Shown piece by piece: positions 33,466 to 44,084 of a stretch of 64,000 bases of DNA. The stretch comes from Ceratothoa steindachneri (lineage: Eukaryota; Arthropoda; Malacostraca; Isopoda; Cymothoidae). The notes under the pieces are model-generated. The model did not search any database and was not told the origin of the DNA. It saw nothing but the letters and a program-made list of their open reading frames with translations. Position 1 is the first letter of the stretch; the number at the start of each line of letters is the position of its first letter. The stretch is from NCBI GenBank assembly GCA_963969495.1, contig OZ018328.1, positions 2,657,886 through 2,721,885 of the forward strand, in the 5' to 3' direction. The position numbers were made by a program, and so were the translations under genes.

Positions 33466-34158
33466 CTATATAGCGGCGAGGCCTCTTACAACGCGTCCAG
33501 AACGAGTTATAGTGCCAATTGGCTGACTCGGATTGCGGTTCAGGTGGCGATTAGAAGTGTCACTCGATTGATGCGGGAGATTGTCGCAAGCGAGGACCGG
33601 AGCGTTGGGTGACGATTGTTCTGGACCTTCCGAAAATGCGACAGTCGGGAGTTGCACGTTGGTTGCTTGATGTTCTCGAGCTGCTGTCGAGTGGTCCTGC
33701 AACAAAAAGTGAGGCAGCAGCAGTTGGGAAAAAGAATTGGGGGGTGTAGAGATGGTTAGCGGAGGGTTTGCGTGTGAAGAGGTAGGAGGAAAAGCTGCAA
33801 TTTGATTTGAAAGAGCCGAAGAAAGGTTCGGAAGTGGAGTTAGTTGGTTAGGAAGTGTTAAAGGAATAGTTGGGTGTGGTAGGTAGGCTGGGATAACCAC
33901 TGGATCTATATTAGTGGAATACAGAAGTAGTGACTGTTTCAGGTGAACAGCCTGTATAAAAGCTGGTTTCAGGCGACCAATGGAAAGTTGCAAGGATGTG
34001 CGAGTGGAATCGCTCCTCTTTGTTCTTAGTAGGTTTGTCCTTAGAAGGAGGCAGACAGAAGCTTGGAAACTCCCGCACAGGTGGCTGGAAGAGGGAAGCA
34101 GTTTCAGGGAGACGAACAGAGAGGAGAGAGCCGGCGTAAGGAAAGAATGAACCATCAA
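33466..34158 (-). pseudogene. Gypsy pol C-terminal tail
   Basis: A 230-codon frame whose last residues TRSGRVVRGLAAI match the usual end of Gypsy pol proteins after integrase. The preceding Pro/Ser-rich stretch is the variable region. Part of the frame's start is out of phase with the protease reading frame, so the polyprotein is broken. Confidence 0.55.
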
Positions 34159-34531
34159 CAGTTAGTGTCGTGATTCTGTCGACGAGCTTTCGGTGACGAG
34201 TATCAGCCAAGAGGTCATGAGTGGAAAGAAGATCGAGGCCCAAAATTGGCATGTGAACGTCGGCAACGATGGAGGTCCATGGAAAAACACGACGTTACCC
34301 GACAGAGAGCTCGGGGATACGCCTGAAAAGAGTCTTTATGTCCGATAAATTGGCAGCTTTAAGGACCAGATCAGAAGGGGTGCAAGCTTTCTCGACTGAA
34401 GAGGCTGGAATGATACTGCATTGAGCGCCAGTGTCAACCAAGAAGGAGAAACCAGAGAGTGGGTCATGAACTTTAGTTAAAGGGAGGATTGACCTGATGT
34501 AGGGATGAGGTTGCAAAGGTGACAGACCCAC
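33911..34531 (-). pseudogene. Gypsy aspartic protease region
   Basis: FSFLVDTGAQCSIIPASSV holds the retroviral-type protease active site (DTG). The second half MPILGLDLLSTHDLL, the flap-distal ILG motif, is reached after a frame change near 34260. What follows is not RT but soon merges into the pol tail, which shows the deletion. Confidence 0.7.
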
Positions 34532-34626
34532 GTATCACTTGCGAATTTAGTTTAAAGTTCCCTGTGCTGAAGATGAACTTTGGGTAAGTGAACCCGTAGA
34601 TAGTTGTAGGATTTGCTGTGGTGAAG

Positions 34627-36387
34627 TTATGGTATGTTGAGATTGGGGATTTTGATTGTACGAGCATGGCTTTGAGCATTTTTTTGCCCTTGCACCAAAT
34701 TTGAGGTGGTACCAGCAAAAGCCTGAAGGTTGAAATATAGTAGTATGAGCAACACGATTAGTATGATGGTTAAAGTTGGTGGCATGAATTGATGCATGGT
34801 AAAAATTTCAAGGCTGAACACAGCGGACAGCGTTGCTCCCATAATTAGAGTGGTGCCAGCAGCTACCCTGAGAGTTGTCAGGGTAGGTAGAATTAGACGA
34901 AGGTTGAAAATGAACCTGCCTTGCCTCACCTCTTGTGCTGTAGTTCCGTCGTTGGTTTTGCCTTTTTCGGGAGGAGGAACGACGTCTGACTCCTCCGTCC
35001 TGCTCACGACGTTGCTCTCGGTGAATACCCGTTCGCACCTTTAGGGCACGAATATCCATTTCAATCCTCTCTAGAACGGATAAAAGACCCGAAACTTGGG
35101 AGGATTCATCCTGAGGGAAATCTGGCCGGTTCTAAGGAGCTCTGGCCGGTGACTTAACCTGAGAATGGATATATGTGAGTGTTTATTTGCATCGCTAAAC
35201 GGCCCATGGCCTGCATTTCCCCAGTTGATGAAAGGATTATTATACAGGGCGTCAGCCGCCTCTGCAATTTTCTCCACGCTCGATGGGGAGGACATTAATT
35301 ATTTTTTTTTAAGGGGCTATCTGGTGACTGCCCACTTAGGCATAAGTCGCCGTAAACAAACAGCCTAGTTCTAGGCTACTTAAAAAAAAATTGAACAGAA
35401 AACAACGATAAAAAGAAATAACAATTAGGAAGCAATAACAATAACAAAAACAACAACAAAACCTAGTTAAATGAAAGAGAGAAGGACGGCCTCCCCCCCC
35501 CCAAAAGTCAACAAGTCCACCAGTCAATGTGCACGCACTCGTCCCGAGTACAAAGTACAGGCGGTAGCGACTCCGCCCATTCTGGTACCGGGACAGGTAA
35601 CGTGCGCGAAGATCACCCAGACTGGGACATTCGACAAGAATGTGCCGAAGAGTCTAGAGAACGACGCAGTCGTCGCAATAGGGAGCAGGTGAGCGCTCCA
35701 TCAAATAGCGATGCGTCACACTAGTGTGTCCGATTCGGAGACGACAGAGAGTGACCTGAAGCCGTCGCGGCATTGGGGGATAGGTCCATGGGAACAGTCG
35801 CGGCGCAATGGCACGCAAAGGAAGGACATTAAAAGAAGGGGCTTAATTTGATCTGGCATCCCACGCATGAATATCACAGGTATGAGGGGCTCGAGTTGGT
35901 CGAGCTGTGCTCCTTTGGCATGTGCAAGAGCTTTGAGATGGCTGAAAAAATGCGTGGGACACCTGTTCCCCATTTCCTGCGTATCGAGAAGGATCCTCAG
36001 GTCTTTTATTTGTGATCTCTTAAATTGCTCCTTGAACGCCCTCTTGAACTTAACTCAAGAATCAGCAATTACCACACCCAGCAAAATATTCTTAAAAACG
36101 GAAAAGATACTCAGAGGTAATTTCTGGGGTACGGCGATCGTTCTATGGTCCTCGGGAACTGCCTGGGGTGGAAGGATGACCTCAACGATTTCCCACCAGC
36201 CAATGGGATTTTGTGAGTCGAATGGTGACAGCTGAACCATAGAGGGAGTGGGAGGCGAATGCGAGAGAATGCTTGCTTGGGGGGGGGGGCGAAAGTGGTC
36301 GAATAGGTCATCGTTGTTACTAGGGAAGATGCTTGCGTGGTTGTAATTGTCCCCGATATGGGAGCGTAGCTTTAGGCTCCGTCGCAA
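34627..36387 (-). pseudogene. Gypsy gag, split by an I-type insertion
   Basis: The N-terminal part near 36240 reads VQLSPFDSQNPIGWWEIVE, like the capsid start of Gypsy gags. ALAHAKGAQLDQ and IFMRGMPDQIKPLLLMS follow near 35920-35830. After the insertion come KIAEAADALYNNP and then CWHHSNYGSNAVRCVQP near 34855, the Cys/His signature closing many invertebrate Gypsy gags. Several frame changes make it inactive. Confidence 0.65.
35299..35821 (-). mobile_element. I-type 3' fragment inserted in Gypsy gag
   Basis: Poly-T at 35302-35310, tail landmarks TCTGGTGACTGCCC and AAGTCGCCGTAAAC, 3' UTR, and the last ~100 codons of ORF2. The word AGGACATTA flanks it at 35289-35297 and 35823-35831, consistent with a 9-10-bp target duplication. 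Similarity to the 3.7-9.4-kb copy is high, so this is a recent insertion. Confidence 0.85.
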
Positions 36388-37152
36388 TCCATTTATAAAA
36401 TATTAAAAGTGTGTGGGTATGTGCACAAATCCAATTCACCCGCTTGAAGGTAAAAAAAAAAATGATCGAATTTTGATCACTCTAGGTCCTTACTACTGCA
36501 TTAATAATTAATTCTATGAGATTGCTATGGAGAAACTTAAGGATGTTAAGGCAAATTTTGGATCGAGAAACGAGCACATGTCGAAAATGAAAGTTCACGC
36601 GAGAAAAATGGAACGAGTGAGGCGAGATGAGTGGTCCGAAAAAATGCAACACGTGACGGTGAAAATTAATTTATTATTACGAATGAATGAATGGATAGGA
36701 GATAATTAAACTACATACTCTGGGCACCATTTATATAGTTTTGGATGATTATTGAGGCGATATGCTGAACAGTTCTGGTCACAATAAACCCCCAAACCTA
36801 TACTTTTGTTATACAAGGGAAATGAAGCTACACCGACTATCGAAGTCAGACTGATAGGTCGGTAGTTCGACGGTTGGCTACGGTCTCATTTCTTGAAGAT
36901 AGGAATCACCTCCGCCTCACGCCAATCTCTAGGAATGCATTCGGTCCGGATTGACATGTTGAAGATTGCGCACTTCTTTCAACACTTTAGGTAGAAACCC
37001 ATCCGGGCCAGGTGACTTATTCGTCACATTAGGTCAGTGATCTTCTTTTTTATTTCTCCTTTGGTGAAGTCCATATCCTCCAGCTTTTTCCTTGAGTAGG
37101 AATCCGTCGGCTAGGGGATGGGACCACACTCTTCAGTAAACACTGAAGAGAA

Positions 37153-38286
37153 TTAGTCGTTGAGGAGGTTAGCATTTTCTGCATCTAAATGCTTTAATGT
37201 CCCCTCCTCATTCCTCAAAGGGCCAATCGTTCGACGGATTGGTTTACGGCTGTTTTCATATCCAAAGAACACCTTGGGATTCTCTTTACAGTGTTTCGCC
37301 ACTCGGAGTTCCTCAGACTGCTTAACCACCCTTATGCTGGACTGCACTCTCCTGGCTAGCCTCCGGTATTCGTCAAAGTCACCCAAGATCTTCGATGGCC
37401 GGTACACAGCTCTCTTCTCCCTAAGCAGTTGCCCGATTTCTTGATTAAACCCCTTTGGTTTAACAGAAGACCGACGGGCGCATTTCACAGGGATGAAACG
37501 CGATTGAAGACTCATGAATGTGATTTTGAAACTATTCCCCGAGTCTTCAACAACATCGCACACTTCTAGCCTCGCGTCAGTCAGTCCAGCACGAAGACCT
37601 GCAAAGTTTGCTCTTCTCAAATCAAGTTTCCTCGATTTACTAGTCGCAGGCTCTGCCTTGGGGACTTTGACTACAAATCTAATTACTCGGTGGTCACTGC
37701 TACCGAGCTCTTCGCCAACAGAGAGGTCCTCAACCATGTCATCCTCAGAAGTGAAAACCAAGTCGAGGATATTGCCTCCTCTCGTTGGCTCTCTCACCCA
37801 TTGAGTGAGGAACTCGTTGTTCGCGAACTCCAGGAGTAGTGCGTTCTCGCCACAGGGTTCTCTGGTTTCCCAGTCAACTTGTGTGTTGAAATCCCCCATG
37901 ACGATACACACTCTGTCTTTGACAAGTTCTCCTAGTAGCTGGTACAGATCTCTGTCCTTTTCAACGAGTTGGGCAGGAGGTCTATAAAGCACCAGGGTCC
38001 TGTATTTGGCAGGACCTATCTCTAGGTCAACACCTAGTAGTTCATGGTCGGATACGATGTTGCAATCCGTCGAGTTGAGAGTATCTTTGACATACATCAC
38101 ACCACCACCCTCTCTGTCTGGCCTATCTTTCAGGAAGAGCTGGTAACCGAGAATCGTGAATTCACCTTCAAAATCTTGGCTTGAGGTTTTTATCCACGAC
38201 TCTGTTATGGCTACCATCTCGGGTTCTTTTGTTGCTACATACAAGGCCACGGGGCTCAAGAAACTTGTTCCTGATTGATCTCGCAT
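37153..38286 (-). CDS. CR1 family 3 ORF2 endonuclease region
   Basis: 377 residues: MVAITESWI, REGGGVMYVKD, LVLYRPPAQL, MGDFNTQVDWE, LDLVFTSED and GSSDHRVIRF are the APE-endonuclease motifs of CR1 ORF2. The linker DFDEYRRLARRVQSSIR follows and KHCKENPKVFFGYENSRKP leads towards the RT. The true start lies upstream (KVLMFNARSIRNKF near 38310) in another frame. It terminates at NLLND with a stop at 37153; RT pieces continue to 36840. Confidence 0.8.
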   Translation of the reverse strand: MRDQSGTSFLSPVALYVATKEPEMVAITESWIKTSSQDFEGEFTILGYQLFLKDRPDREGGGVMYVKDTLNSTDCNIVSDHELLGVDLEIGPAKYRTLVLYRPPAQLVEKDRDLYQLLGELVKDRVCIVMGDFNTQVDWETREPCGENALLLEFANNEFLTQWVREPTRGGNILDLVFTSEDDMVEDLSVGEELGSSDHRVIRFVVKVPKAEPATSKSRKLDLRRANFAGLRAGLTDARLEVCDVVEDSGNSFKITFMSLQSRFIPVKCARRSSVKPKGFNQEIGQLLREKRAVYRPSKILGDFDEYRRLARRVQSSIRVVKQSEELRVAKHCKENPKVFFGYENSRKPIRRTIGPLRNEEGTLKHLDAENANLLND

Positions 38287-38625
38287 TGAACATAAGAACT
38301 TTCAGGGAGTCCCCGAATGTAGGACTCCCTATTCTCTCCCGTTTCCCGGTTTGCTTGCTGGAGCGGTGCCATTCCTCTTTGCGACCTCCGAGAAGGTCGT
38401 TCCAGGAGTCACACGGGCGTACTGGCGTACGTCCGCCTTTACTCTAGGCCTGACACTACTTAGGGTCCGTTCCACGACATTTTATAACATTTTGCAGATA
38501 CGACCTTTACTTTAAATGATAGATGTACTCCAACCCTTTGGTAGAGATCACTTCTTTTATAGAAGGTGCGCTAAGGGTCCACAGAAAAGACTCCCTCCGC
38601 CGTACACAAATCTCTGAGGCGTCGA

Positions 38626-39138
38626 TTAAGGAAGAAGTTCCTCGAGTGAGCGGTCCCGGTTGGACCTCTTATCGGAAGCATCCCAACCAAAAACACGTCT
38701 GCGTGTTTTTAGCACACAGTCGCCCACAGCACCCATGAATGTGTTGAGAATCCTTTCTGTGGGGCCTATCCTCCGTCCTCTCAGGTAGAGGTCGTTGCCA
38801 CTTACCATTAGGGCAGCGACTGAGTTCTCAGAAATCTGAGATTTATCCATCTCTACTCTGATCTGCTGGTTTTCCCCTCCTGGTAGGCAAGTTACATTCA
38901 CACTCGTGTGAAGGCGTGCTTCTAGCAGGGGTTGCAGGGCCCGTGCTTGAGAGTCCCCAATAAGGTTGACCCTCGCACATTTGACCGCACTCTTTTCTTT
39001 CGCCATAGACTTATCTCTTTTCCCTTTCGTCTCTGTATTTCCCTTGTTTTTCTTCTTCTTCTTCCTTTTTTCGATCTTCACTCGTCTTTTCTTCTGTTTC
39101 TCTTTTCTCTTTTTCTCTTTCCACTTTCCCTTACACAC
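38626..39138 (-). CDS. CR1 family 3 ORF1b, Lys-rich linker and SGNH esterase
   Basis: 170 residues. A Lys/Arg-rich first third is followed by VNLIGDSQARALQPLLEARL (nucleophile block GDS), ALMVSGNDLYLRG (GxND-type block) and a Ser/Arg-rich end with RSNRDRSLEELL. It overlaps ORF1a by a few bases in another frame; the Lys run (A-rich) is the probable slip or error site. Confidence 0.7.
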   Translation of the reverse strand: MCKGKWKEKKRKEKQKKRRVKIEKRKKKKKNKGNTETKGKRDKSMAKEKSAVKCARVNLIGDSQARALQPLLEARLHTSVNVTCLPGGENQQIRVEMDKSQISENSVAALMVSGNDLYLRGRRIGPTERILNTFMGAVGDCVLKTRRRVFGWDASDKRSNRDRSLEELLP

Positions 39139-39640
39139 CAGTAACGCTCGAATCCTCTACACTGGGGTGAGCTGCATTAAAGTCGTTGTTCTTCTTTTTC
39201 TTTTTCTTTTTGGCTTCTCCGCATGGCTGAAGTGGGACTGCCAATGCAGTTTCAGCTCCTTGAGCTGGAGTCACATCGGAGGAACCACCCAAGTCAGTGG
39301 AACTTTGGTCTCGAGCTTGAGCTGACTGGGCCTCTAGTTTAGAGGCTAACTCTAGGATTCTCTCCTCGCGACGCCGAATCTGAAGCACGTGCTGCGTTTC
39401 TAGGGTCTGTATTTTACTTTCCAGCGCCCTAGATTTTTCTTCAGAGGTTGTGAAGAGATCATTGAGTTCATTGCAGTATGCCACTGCCTCTCGGACCTCT
39501 CCTTTAAGGATGCAGTCGGTGCATATACTTCCCGGGTAGCATTTTGAAAAACATCCTTTCGGGAAGTCCACGCACCACTTATCCTTCTGGCATATCGCAC
39601 ATGTATATTTGAGTGCAGCTGGACCTTTTTTCCCTGTCAT
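39131..39640 (-). CDS. CR1 family 3 ORF1a, Cys-rich and coiled-coil protein
   Basis: 169 residues. The N-terminus has C-x2-C, C, C and C-x2-C spacing (CAICQKDKWC, KCYPGSICTDC) suggesting a PHD-like zinc fold, then a long charged helix (about 55-105), then a Lys run and TAG. This is the usual ORF1 layout of several CR1 groups. Confidence 0.7.
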   Translation of the reverse strand: MTGKKGPAALKYTCAICQKDKWCVDFPKGCFSKCYPGSICTDCILKGEVREAVAYCNELNDLFTTSEEKSRALESKIQTLETQHVLQIRRREERILELASKLEAQSAQARDQSSTDLGGSSDVTPAQGAETALAVPLQPCGEAKKKKKKKNNDFNAAHPSVEDSSVTGV

Positions 39641-39700
39641 TTTGAATATTTTCTCTCTCTCAAAACTTTGCGACCAATCAATAGTAAAAAACGGGGTTGG

Positions 39701-40652
39701 TGAGTTCTTCCCGCGTGAGTCGCTCCCGCCTATCCATCAGAGAGGTTTCGGATCTTTCAGAAGGCACGCTCCATGTGCTGCTGTTCGTCCGACCGAGTCA
39801 TCAAACCTCGGCGTGCCGTGGCTCCCAACCAAGCATCACAGACGGTCCCCGAAGGGGCCATCGATTTCTCACCAGGTGAACAACGGAGCACGCATGTACT
39901 AAACTCCTACTAGTTTCCTTCACGACGGCCAAGATCTCGGAGCCGCGTTCATTGGATATCCCACCACACCAAGAGACTCGACCCAAGGCTTTTTATTGGC
40001 CTGGTAACCAACCTGGGAACAAAGGGCCGTCACCTCGGACCGATGCTACCAGAGGCACCCGTCAACGGTCACTGGGAATGGTCATTAATTACGGGCCAGG
40101 GAAGGGGTTAACGGGGTGCTACCTCATCCCATTCATCGTGCCCCAACGCCTAGGACACCTCTAGTCCTAGTCTCTCGCAACTAGTGAGCGTCGATTGGCG
40201 TTGTTTATAAAGGTTCCAAAGCCTTTCTTCTGACGCGTGAGGTAGCTGCCAGGTCCTTATATTTAGAAAGATTGAAAAAAGGGTGAGAATGACTTGATAG
40301 TAGTAGTTTTTTTTTCTTTTTTTATATAATAAGTTGAATAGATAGAATAAAAGTAAAAAAGGAGAAGGATAGAGTAGAAAAAAGATTGACGCACTTAGTC
40401 TGGAACCTCGTTTTCGAACAAATCGACAAGGGAAGCCTGACTAGGGGTACCCAAAAGAGAGGTACCCCCGTCGACATAGCTTGAAAAGTTAAAGGTCCAC
40501 CCAAGTTCTCTTCCCGCGACAAGGGGGCGTCACCTCTCCCTCTACTTGAGACTGATGCTCGGCATCGTGGCTTCGAATAGCGCGAATATGCCGCCAATGT
40601 GGTTCGAGGCTGATTACACTGACATCTTGGCCACGAAAGTCTTATCTTGGGT
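39701..40652. other. no gene; probably partly CR1 5' UTR
   Basis: Moderate GC up to about 40250, then A/T-rich. No frame with recognisable content. The 5' part may belong to the minus-strand element next to it. Confidence 0.4.
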
Positions 40653-40713
40653 GAGCTGCCAAGTGTAGGCCATGAATGGTCTTTTGCAGTCTCCTTCTTT
40701 TCTTATGTTCTTA
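40653..40713 (+). mobile_element. ~60-bp TTATGTTC-tailed module, copy E
   Basis: Starts GAGCTGCCAAGTGTAGG and ends TTATGTTCTTA. Immediately to the right begins a transposase relic, with no shared sequence beyond the module itself. Confidence 0.8.
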
Positions 40714-40718
40714 AGAAG

Positions 40719-41026
40719 GCGAGTTACATCTTTCAGCAGGATGGTGCCCCTGCCCATTGGACCAAGACCGTATAAGAGTGGTTGGAGTCTAACATTATCT
40801 TCTGGTCGAAGGATTTTTAGACTCCGCAGTCGCCCGACATCAACCCCCTCAACTACAGCAGTGGGCGCATGTCGAGGGCAAGCCTTCAAGGCCCGTCACA
40901 GCAACATCGACTAGCTGAAGTCCGTCAACCGCGTGTGGGCCAGCATGAGGAAGAACTTCGTCCGCAACAAGCAGTCTTGGGGTTTCGCTTGGAGAGCGTG
41001 CTCGCCGCCGAGGGCGACCACATAAG
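40719..41026 (+). pseudogene. IS630/Tc1/mariner-superfamily transposase fragment
   Basis: Plus-strand translation begins YIFQQDGAPAHWTKTV (second catalytic Asp block) and continues with FWSKDF, PQSPDINPLNYS (third acidic block) and, after a frame change, KARHSNID and RVWASMRKNFVRN, ending EAVLAAEGDHI-like. It differs from the neighbouring mariner and is truncated on both sides, with in-frame stops. Confidence 0.7.
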
Positions 41027-41956
41027 ACGGGCGGTCAATAAGTTTTGCGAATCGGTAGGGCAAAACAGAGAAAGGTGGATGGCTGTTTGTGGGGGTGTTA
41101 GGACAAGTTATGACAAGTCAGGACCTGCAGCCGCACGCTCCCGCATCGTCCATTTAAGAAGCAGTAGCTGATCGCAGATCGTCAGTCACAAATTTTTCAA
41201 TAATAGAGAAGGTTGAGCACCGCGTAGTGATCAAATCTTTGACCAAGGAAGGCAAAAATGCAAGAGAGATCCATGAACGCATGGTTGCAGTGTACACCGA
41301 CACCGCCCCTTCCTATGCAACCATTGCTCGCTGGAATAGGGAATTCCGCCATGGTCGTGAGTCCCTTGAAGATGTTTCCCGTCCAGGACGCCCGCCAGAA
41401 GTGACAAACGAGGACAATGTGGCCCGTTTGCAGAGGATGATCCTCGAAAATCGACGGGTGAAGGTCGAAGAAATCGAGCGAGAACTTGGAATATCATATG
41501 GAAGTGTTATCAACATCATCCACGACAATTTGGCCATGACCAAGGTCTCTGCCGTTGGGTCCCTAGAAACCTCACGCTTCATGATCGACTTCAACGTCGT
41601 CAAAGTCTACAAGGCCAGAGTTACACAAGCTTCCCTGCGCGAGTGCGGATTCGAGGAACTCAACCATCTTCCGTACAGTCCAGATCAGGCCCCTAGCGAC
41701 TACTTTTTATTCCGTCAGCTCAAGGCTGCACTGCGTGGACGCCGGTTTGGGGACGATGAAGATGTCCAGCTCGCCGACCAGGAATGGATTGAACAGCAGT
41801 CGGGACATTTCTGGTTGTCGGGAATTCGAAGCCTCAGAGACAAGTGGCGCAAGTGCATTGAAGTCGAGGGCAGTTATATTGAAAAATAATAAAACACTTT
41901 TCCTCATATCTCGTTTCCTTATATCCGAATTGCAAAACTTATTGACCGCCCCTCGT
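41027..41956 (+). mobile_element. internally deleted mariner element, copy 2
   Basis: The right terminal repeat GCAAAACTTATTGACCGCCC at 41932 mirrors the slightly mutated left end (ACGGGCGGTCAATAAG at 41027). TA is present at both outer borders. At about 930 bp it carries one 220-codon frame with the transposase ends only. Same family and same internal joint as 2436-3264. Confidence 0.88.
41227..41889 (+). CDS. deleted mariner transposase remnant
   Basis: 220 residues, open and in frame. The N-terminal half is the paired-type DNA-binding part (EIHERMVAVYTDTAPSYAT, RWNREFRHGRESLED, RPGRPPE, ELGISYGSVINIIHDNL). It then jumps from AMTKVSA to KVYKARVTQASLRECGFEE, losing the catalytic core with the first two Asp residues. 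The C-terminal part keeps PYSPDQAPSDYFLF and SLRDKWRKCIEVEG. It could bind terminal repeats but not cut DNA; a repressor-like role is speculation. Confidence 0.8.
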   Translation: MIKSLTKEGKNAREIHERMVAVYTDTAPSYATIARWNREFRHGRESLEDVSRPGRPPEVTNEDNVARLQRMILENRRVKVEEIERELGISYGSVINIIHDNLAMTKVSAVGSLETSRFMIDFNVVKVYKARVTQASLRECGFEELNHLPYSPDQAPSDYFLFRQLKAALRGRRFGDDEDVQLADQEWIEQQSGHFWLSGIRSLRDKWRKCIEVEGSYIEK

Positions 41957-42428
41957 ATTAATATTGCAATTTAAGCACATATTTATATGTTAAAACAATA
42001 ATAGCCTGTCTAACTGCATCAAAACTATCATTGAATCGACTGGTGGGGTGCAGCTAAAATTAGTGGGGTGCTGCATCAGAATTCTCTTAGCATCTTTTTA
42101 ATATTGTGTAAAAGGAAATAAACATATAAAAATAAAATTTATAGATGAATTTGCTAAAATACTAAACAGAACAAAATCAAACATTTTTTTTACTTACTAA
42201 TAGTTTAAATAGTTATAATTCAAGCTTGATGCATTACTTTGAAAACGAAATCCATTCTTCTTGTTTGAATTTGCATGAAAAGATTAATTATTTTCTCCTT
42301 GATCTCTGGATGACTACTGAGGATTTTTTTTTCTCTTAATGAAAGGATTGTAAATGCATTGAGTCTCAGAATTCATAAAATAAAAAAAACGAAAAAATAT
42401 GAATTCAATTCTACACTTTATCAAATTA
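41957..42428. other. AT-rich spacer with a short shared repeat
   Basis: Non-coding. AACTGCATCAAAACTATCAT at 42013 begins a ~60-base word also found, diverged, at 44852-44908 inside I-type debris; its nature is unknown. Confidence 0.45.
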
Positions 42429-43825
42429 ACATAATTTCACGGATGACAAAAGCCACAAGGGCCTATCAAAGGTCATCCGCCTCCGTCAAAACCCACCCAC
42501 AAAAAGCACCATCACCAGGGGAAGACAAAATCAAAGTCCCCCACAATATAATATAACAGATGACAAAAGCCACAAGTGCTCATCGTAGGTCATCCGAGTC
42601 AAACGGCCTCTTTTTTAAGGCACCCAAACTCCCAGGAAAACTACATCCAGAGGATTGCGTCCAAAAACAAGGGTATCACCAATCAAGTCTTGTCAAGAAC
42701 TAAATCATGCAGCTATAGATATATACAAACAATATTAATATATACAAAATTTAGGAACCATCACAACCTTTCCTCCACATAAACTCATCCAACCTATTCT
42801 TAAATACATTTAGATTTGGACTACCTACTACCCTCCACGGCAATTTGTTCCAGAAGTCTACCACTCTATTGGTGAAAAAATATTTTCTTAAATCCAACCT
42901 ACACCCTTGCTTTTTAATTTTCAAGCGGTGACCTCTAGTCCGATTTCCATCATCTAACTCAAAAAACTTGCTAGCATCAAATTTATCTATCCCGGAAAAA
43001 AATTTAAAGAGCTCAATCATTTTTCCTCTCACACACCTCCTTTCGAACGAGAACATATTTAATAGCCTCAGTCTATCTATATATTCAAGGTGCCTCAGGA
43101 AAGGAATAATCTTTGTTGCCCTCCGTTGCACTGACTCGAGAAGGTTAATATCATGTCTAAAATGTGGGGACCATGCCTGTATACAGTACTCTAGATGTGG
43201 CCTAACATATACCACTTATGTGCCCAGGATAACAATTTGTTTAAATCCCCCTGCACTTTAAAATTATCATCAATATCTTTAACTACAGCTGCTAATTTGG
43301 TATCATCCGCAAAAATTGACACTTTATTATTAAATGCCTCCCCAAGATCGTTTATATAGATGACAAATAATAATGGACCGAGAACTGATCCCTGAGGAAC
43401 CCCACTGATAACATCCCTCCACTCTGACTTTACACCATTTAGCACTACCCTTTGCTTCCTGTCTTTCAGCCACTCAGCTATCCAATTTGAAACACCCCCA
43501 CATACCCCAATCATTTTTAATTTATGAACTAGTCTCCTATGTGGTACCTTATCAAATGCTTTACTAAAATCTAAGTAAATTATATCTACATTCTCTCCCT
43601 TATCTACTTGATCTGTTACAAACTCCAGAAAGTCTAGTAAGTTAGTCAAACATGATCTACCTGATCTAAACCCATGCTGAGCATCGCTGATTAACCCCTT
43701 CCTCTCTAGATGTTGGCAAATCCCTTTTTTAACTATTTTCTCAAGAATTTTATAGACTACAGGAGTTAGGCTAACCGGTCTAAAGTTATTTGGATTCTCT
43801 TTACTACCCTTCTTGAAAATGGGGA
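42429..43825 (-). mobile_element. CR1 family 2, 5'-truncated copy
   Basis: Minus strand. It starts within the RT (IFKKGSKES near 43815) and includes [67 protein letters not shown] and FADDTKLAAV. A frame break follows near 43200, then RPHLEYCIQAWSPHF and the block to LDEFMWR. The 3' UTR with both hairpins ends near 42430. Nearly colinear with 60600-62262. Confidence 0.88.
42751..43649 (-). pseudogene. CR1 family 2 RT coding region, frameshifted
   Basis: Two overlapping open stretches, 43649-43191 and 43215-42751, cover palm to C-terminus. The palm keeps FADD, but about 190 bases of the segment present at 61210-61460 are missing at the joint (WYMLGHI then VYVRPHLEYC), a small internal deletion. 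Confidence 0.8.
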
Positions 43826-44084
43826 CTCACGAATATAAACACGTTTTCAAGCACACCACACCTGGAGTAAGAAATAAAAACTATCTTTCGCCAGCACACC
43901 AGGGGTGGCACTGCGTGAGTCACAGTGCTCTCTCTCACTAGCGTGCAACTTCCTATCTCGGACATGTGAGCATACAAACGACTGACAAACACTGCGTCGC
44001 TGGAAATGGGAAGCGCACAGTCTATATAAGGATTTCTGTATCTTTTTCATAAACAAGGGTTTTAGGGGGGGGGGGGGTTAAAAG
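43826..44084. promoter_or_regulatory. unassigned block with TATA-like motif
   Basis: No repeat elsewhere in the window matches this ~260-base block. TCTATATAAGG at about 44020 resembles a TATA box on the plus strand, and ATTTCCAGCGACGCAGTG-like GC-richer sequence lies on the other strand. No transcript start or gene can be linked to it, and a poly-G run plus I-type tail follow directly. Confidence 0.2.

Larger units (their letters stand above)
36837..39700 (-). mobile_element. CR1-type element, third family, 3'-truncated
   Basis: Minus strand: ORF1 with a Cys-rich domain, coiled coil and SGNH esterase domain, ORF2 endonuclease, and the beginning of the RT. RT stops at YRPISLTSIVG (36840) where Gypsy LTR sequence begins, so everything downstream was lost or displaced. 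GC content and codon use differ from families 1 and 2, which are AT-rich. Confidence 0.8.

Noticed and set aside
36527..36709. 60-codon Lys/Met/Arg-rich frame
   Set aside because: Lies in the leader between the Gypsy primer-binding site and gag; no conserved content.
38966..39325. Phe/Leu-rich plus-strand frames
   Set aside because: Antisense of the Lys-rich ORF1 of the third CR1 family.
41227..41889. Functional mariner transposase
   Set aside because: The frame is open, but the catalytic core with two of three Asp residues is deleted.
43826..44060. Promoter of a small RNA or histone-like gene
   Set aside because: A TATA-like word exists, but no gene follows; I-type repeat begins directly after.
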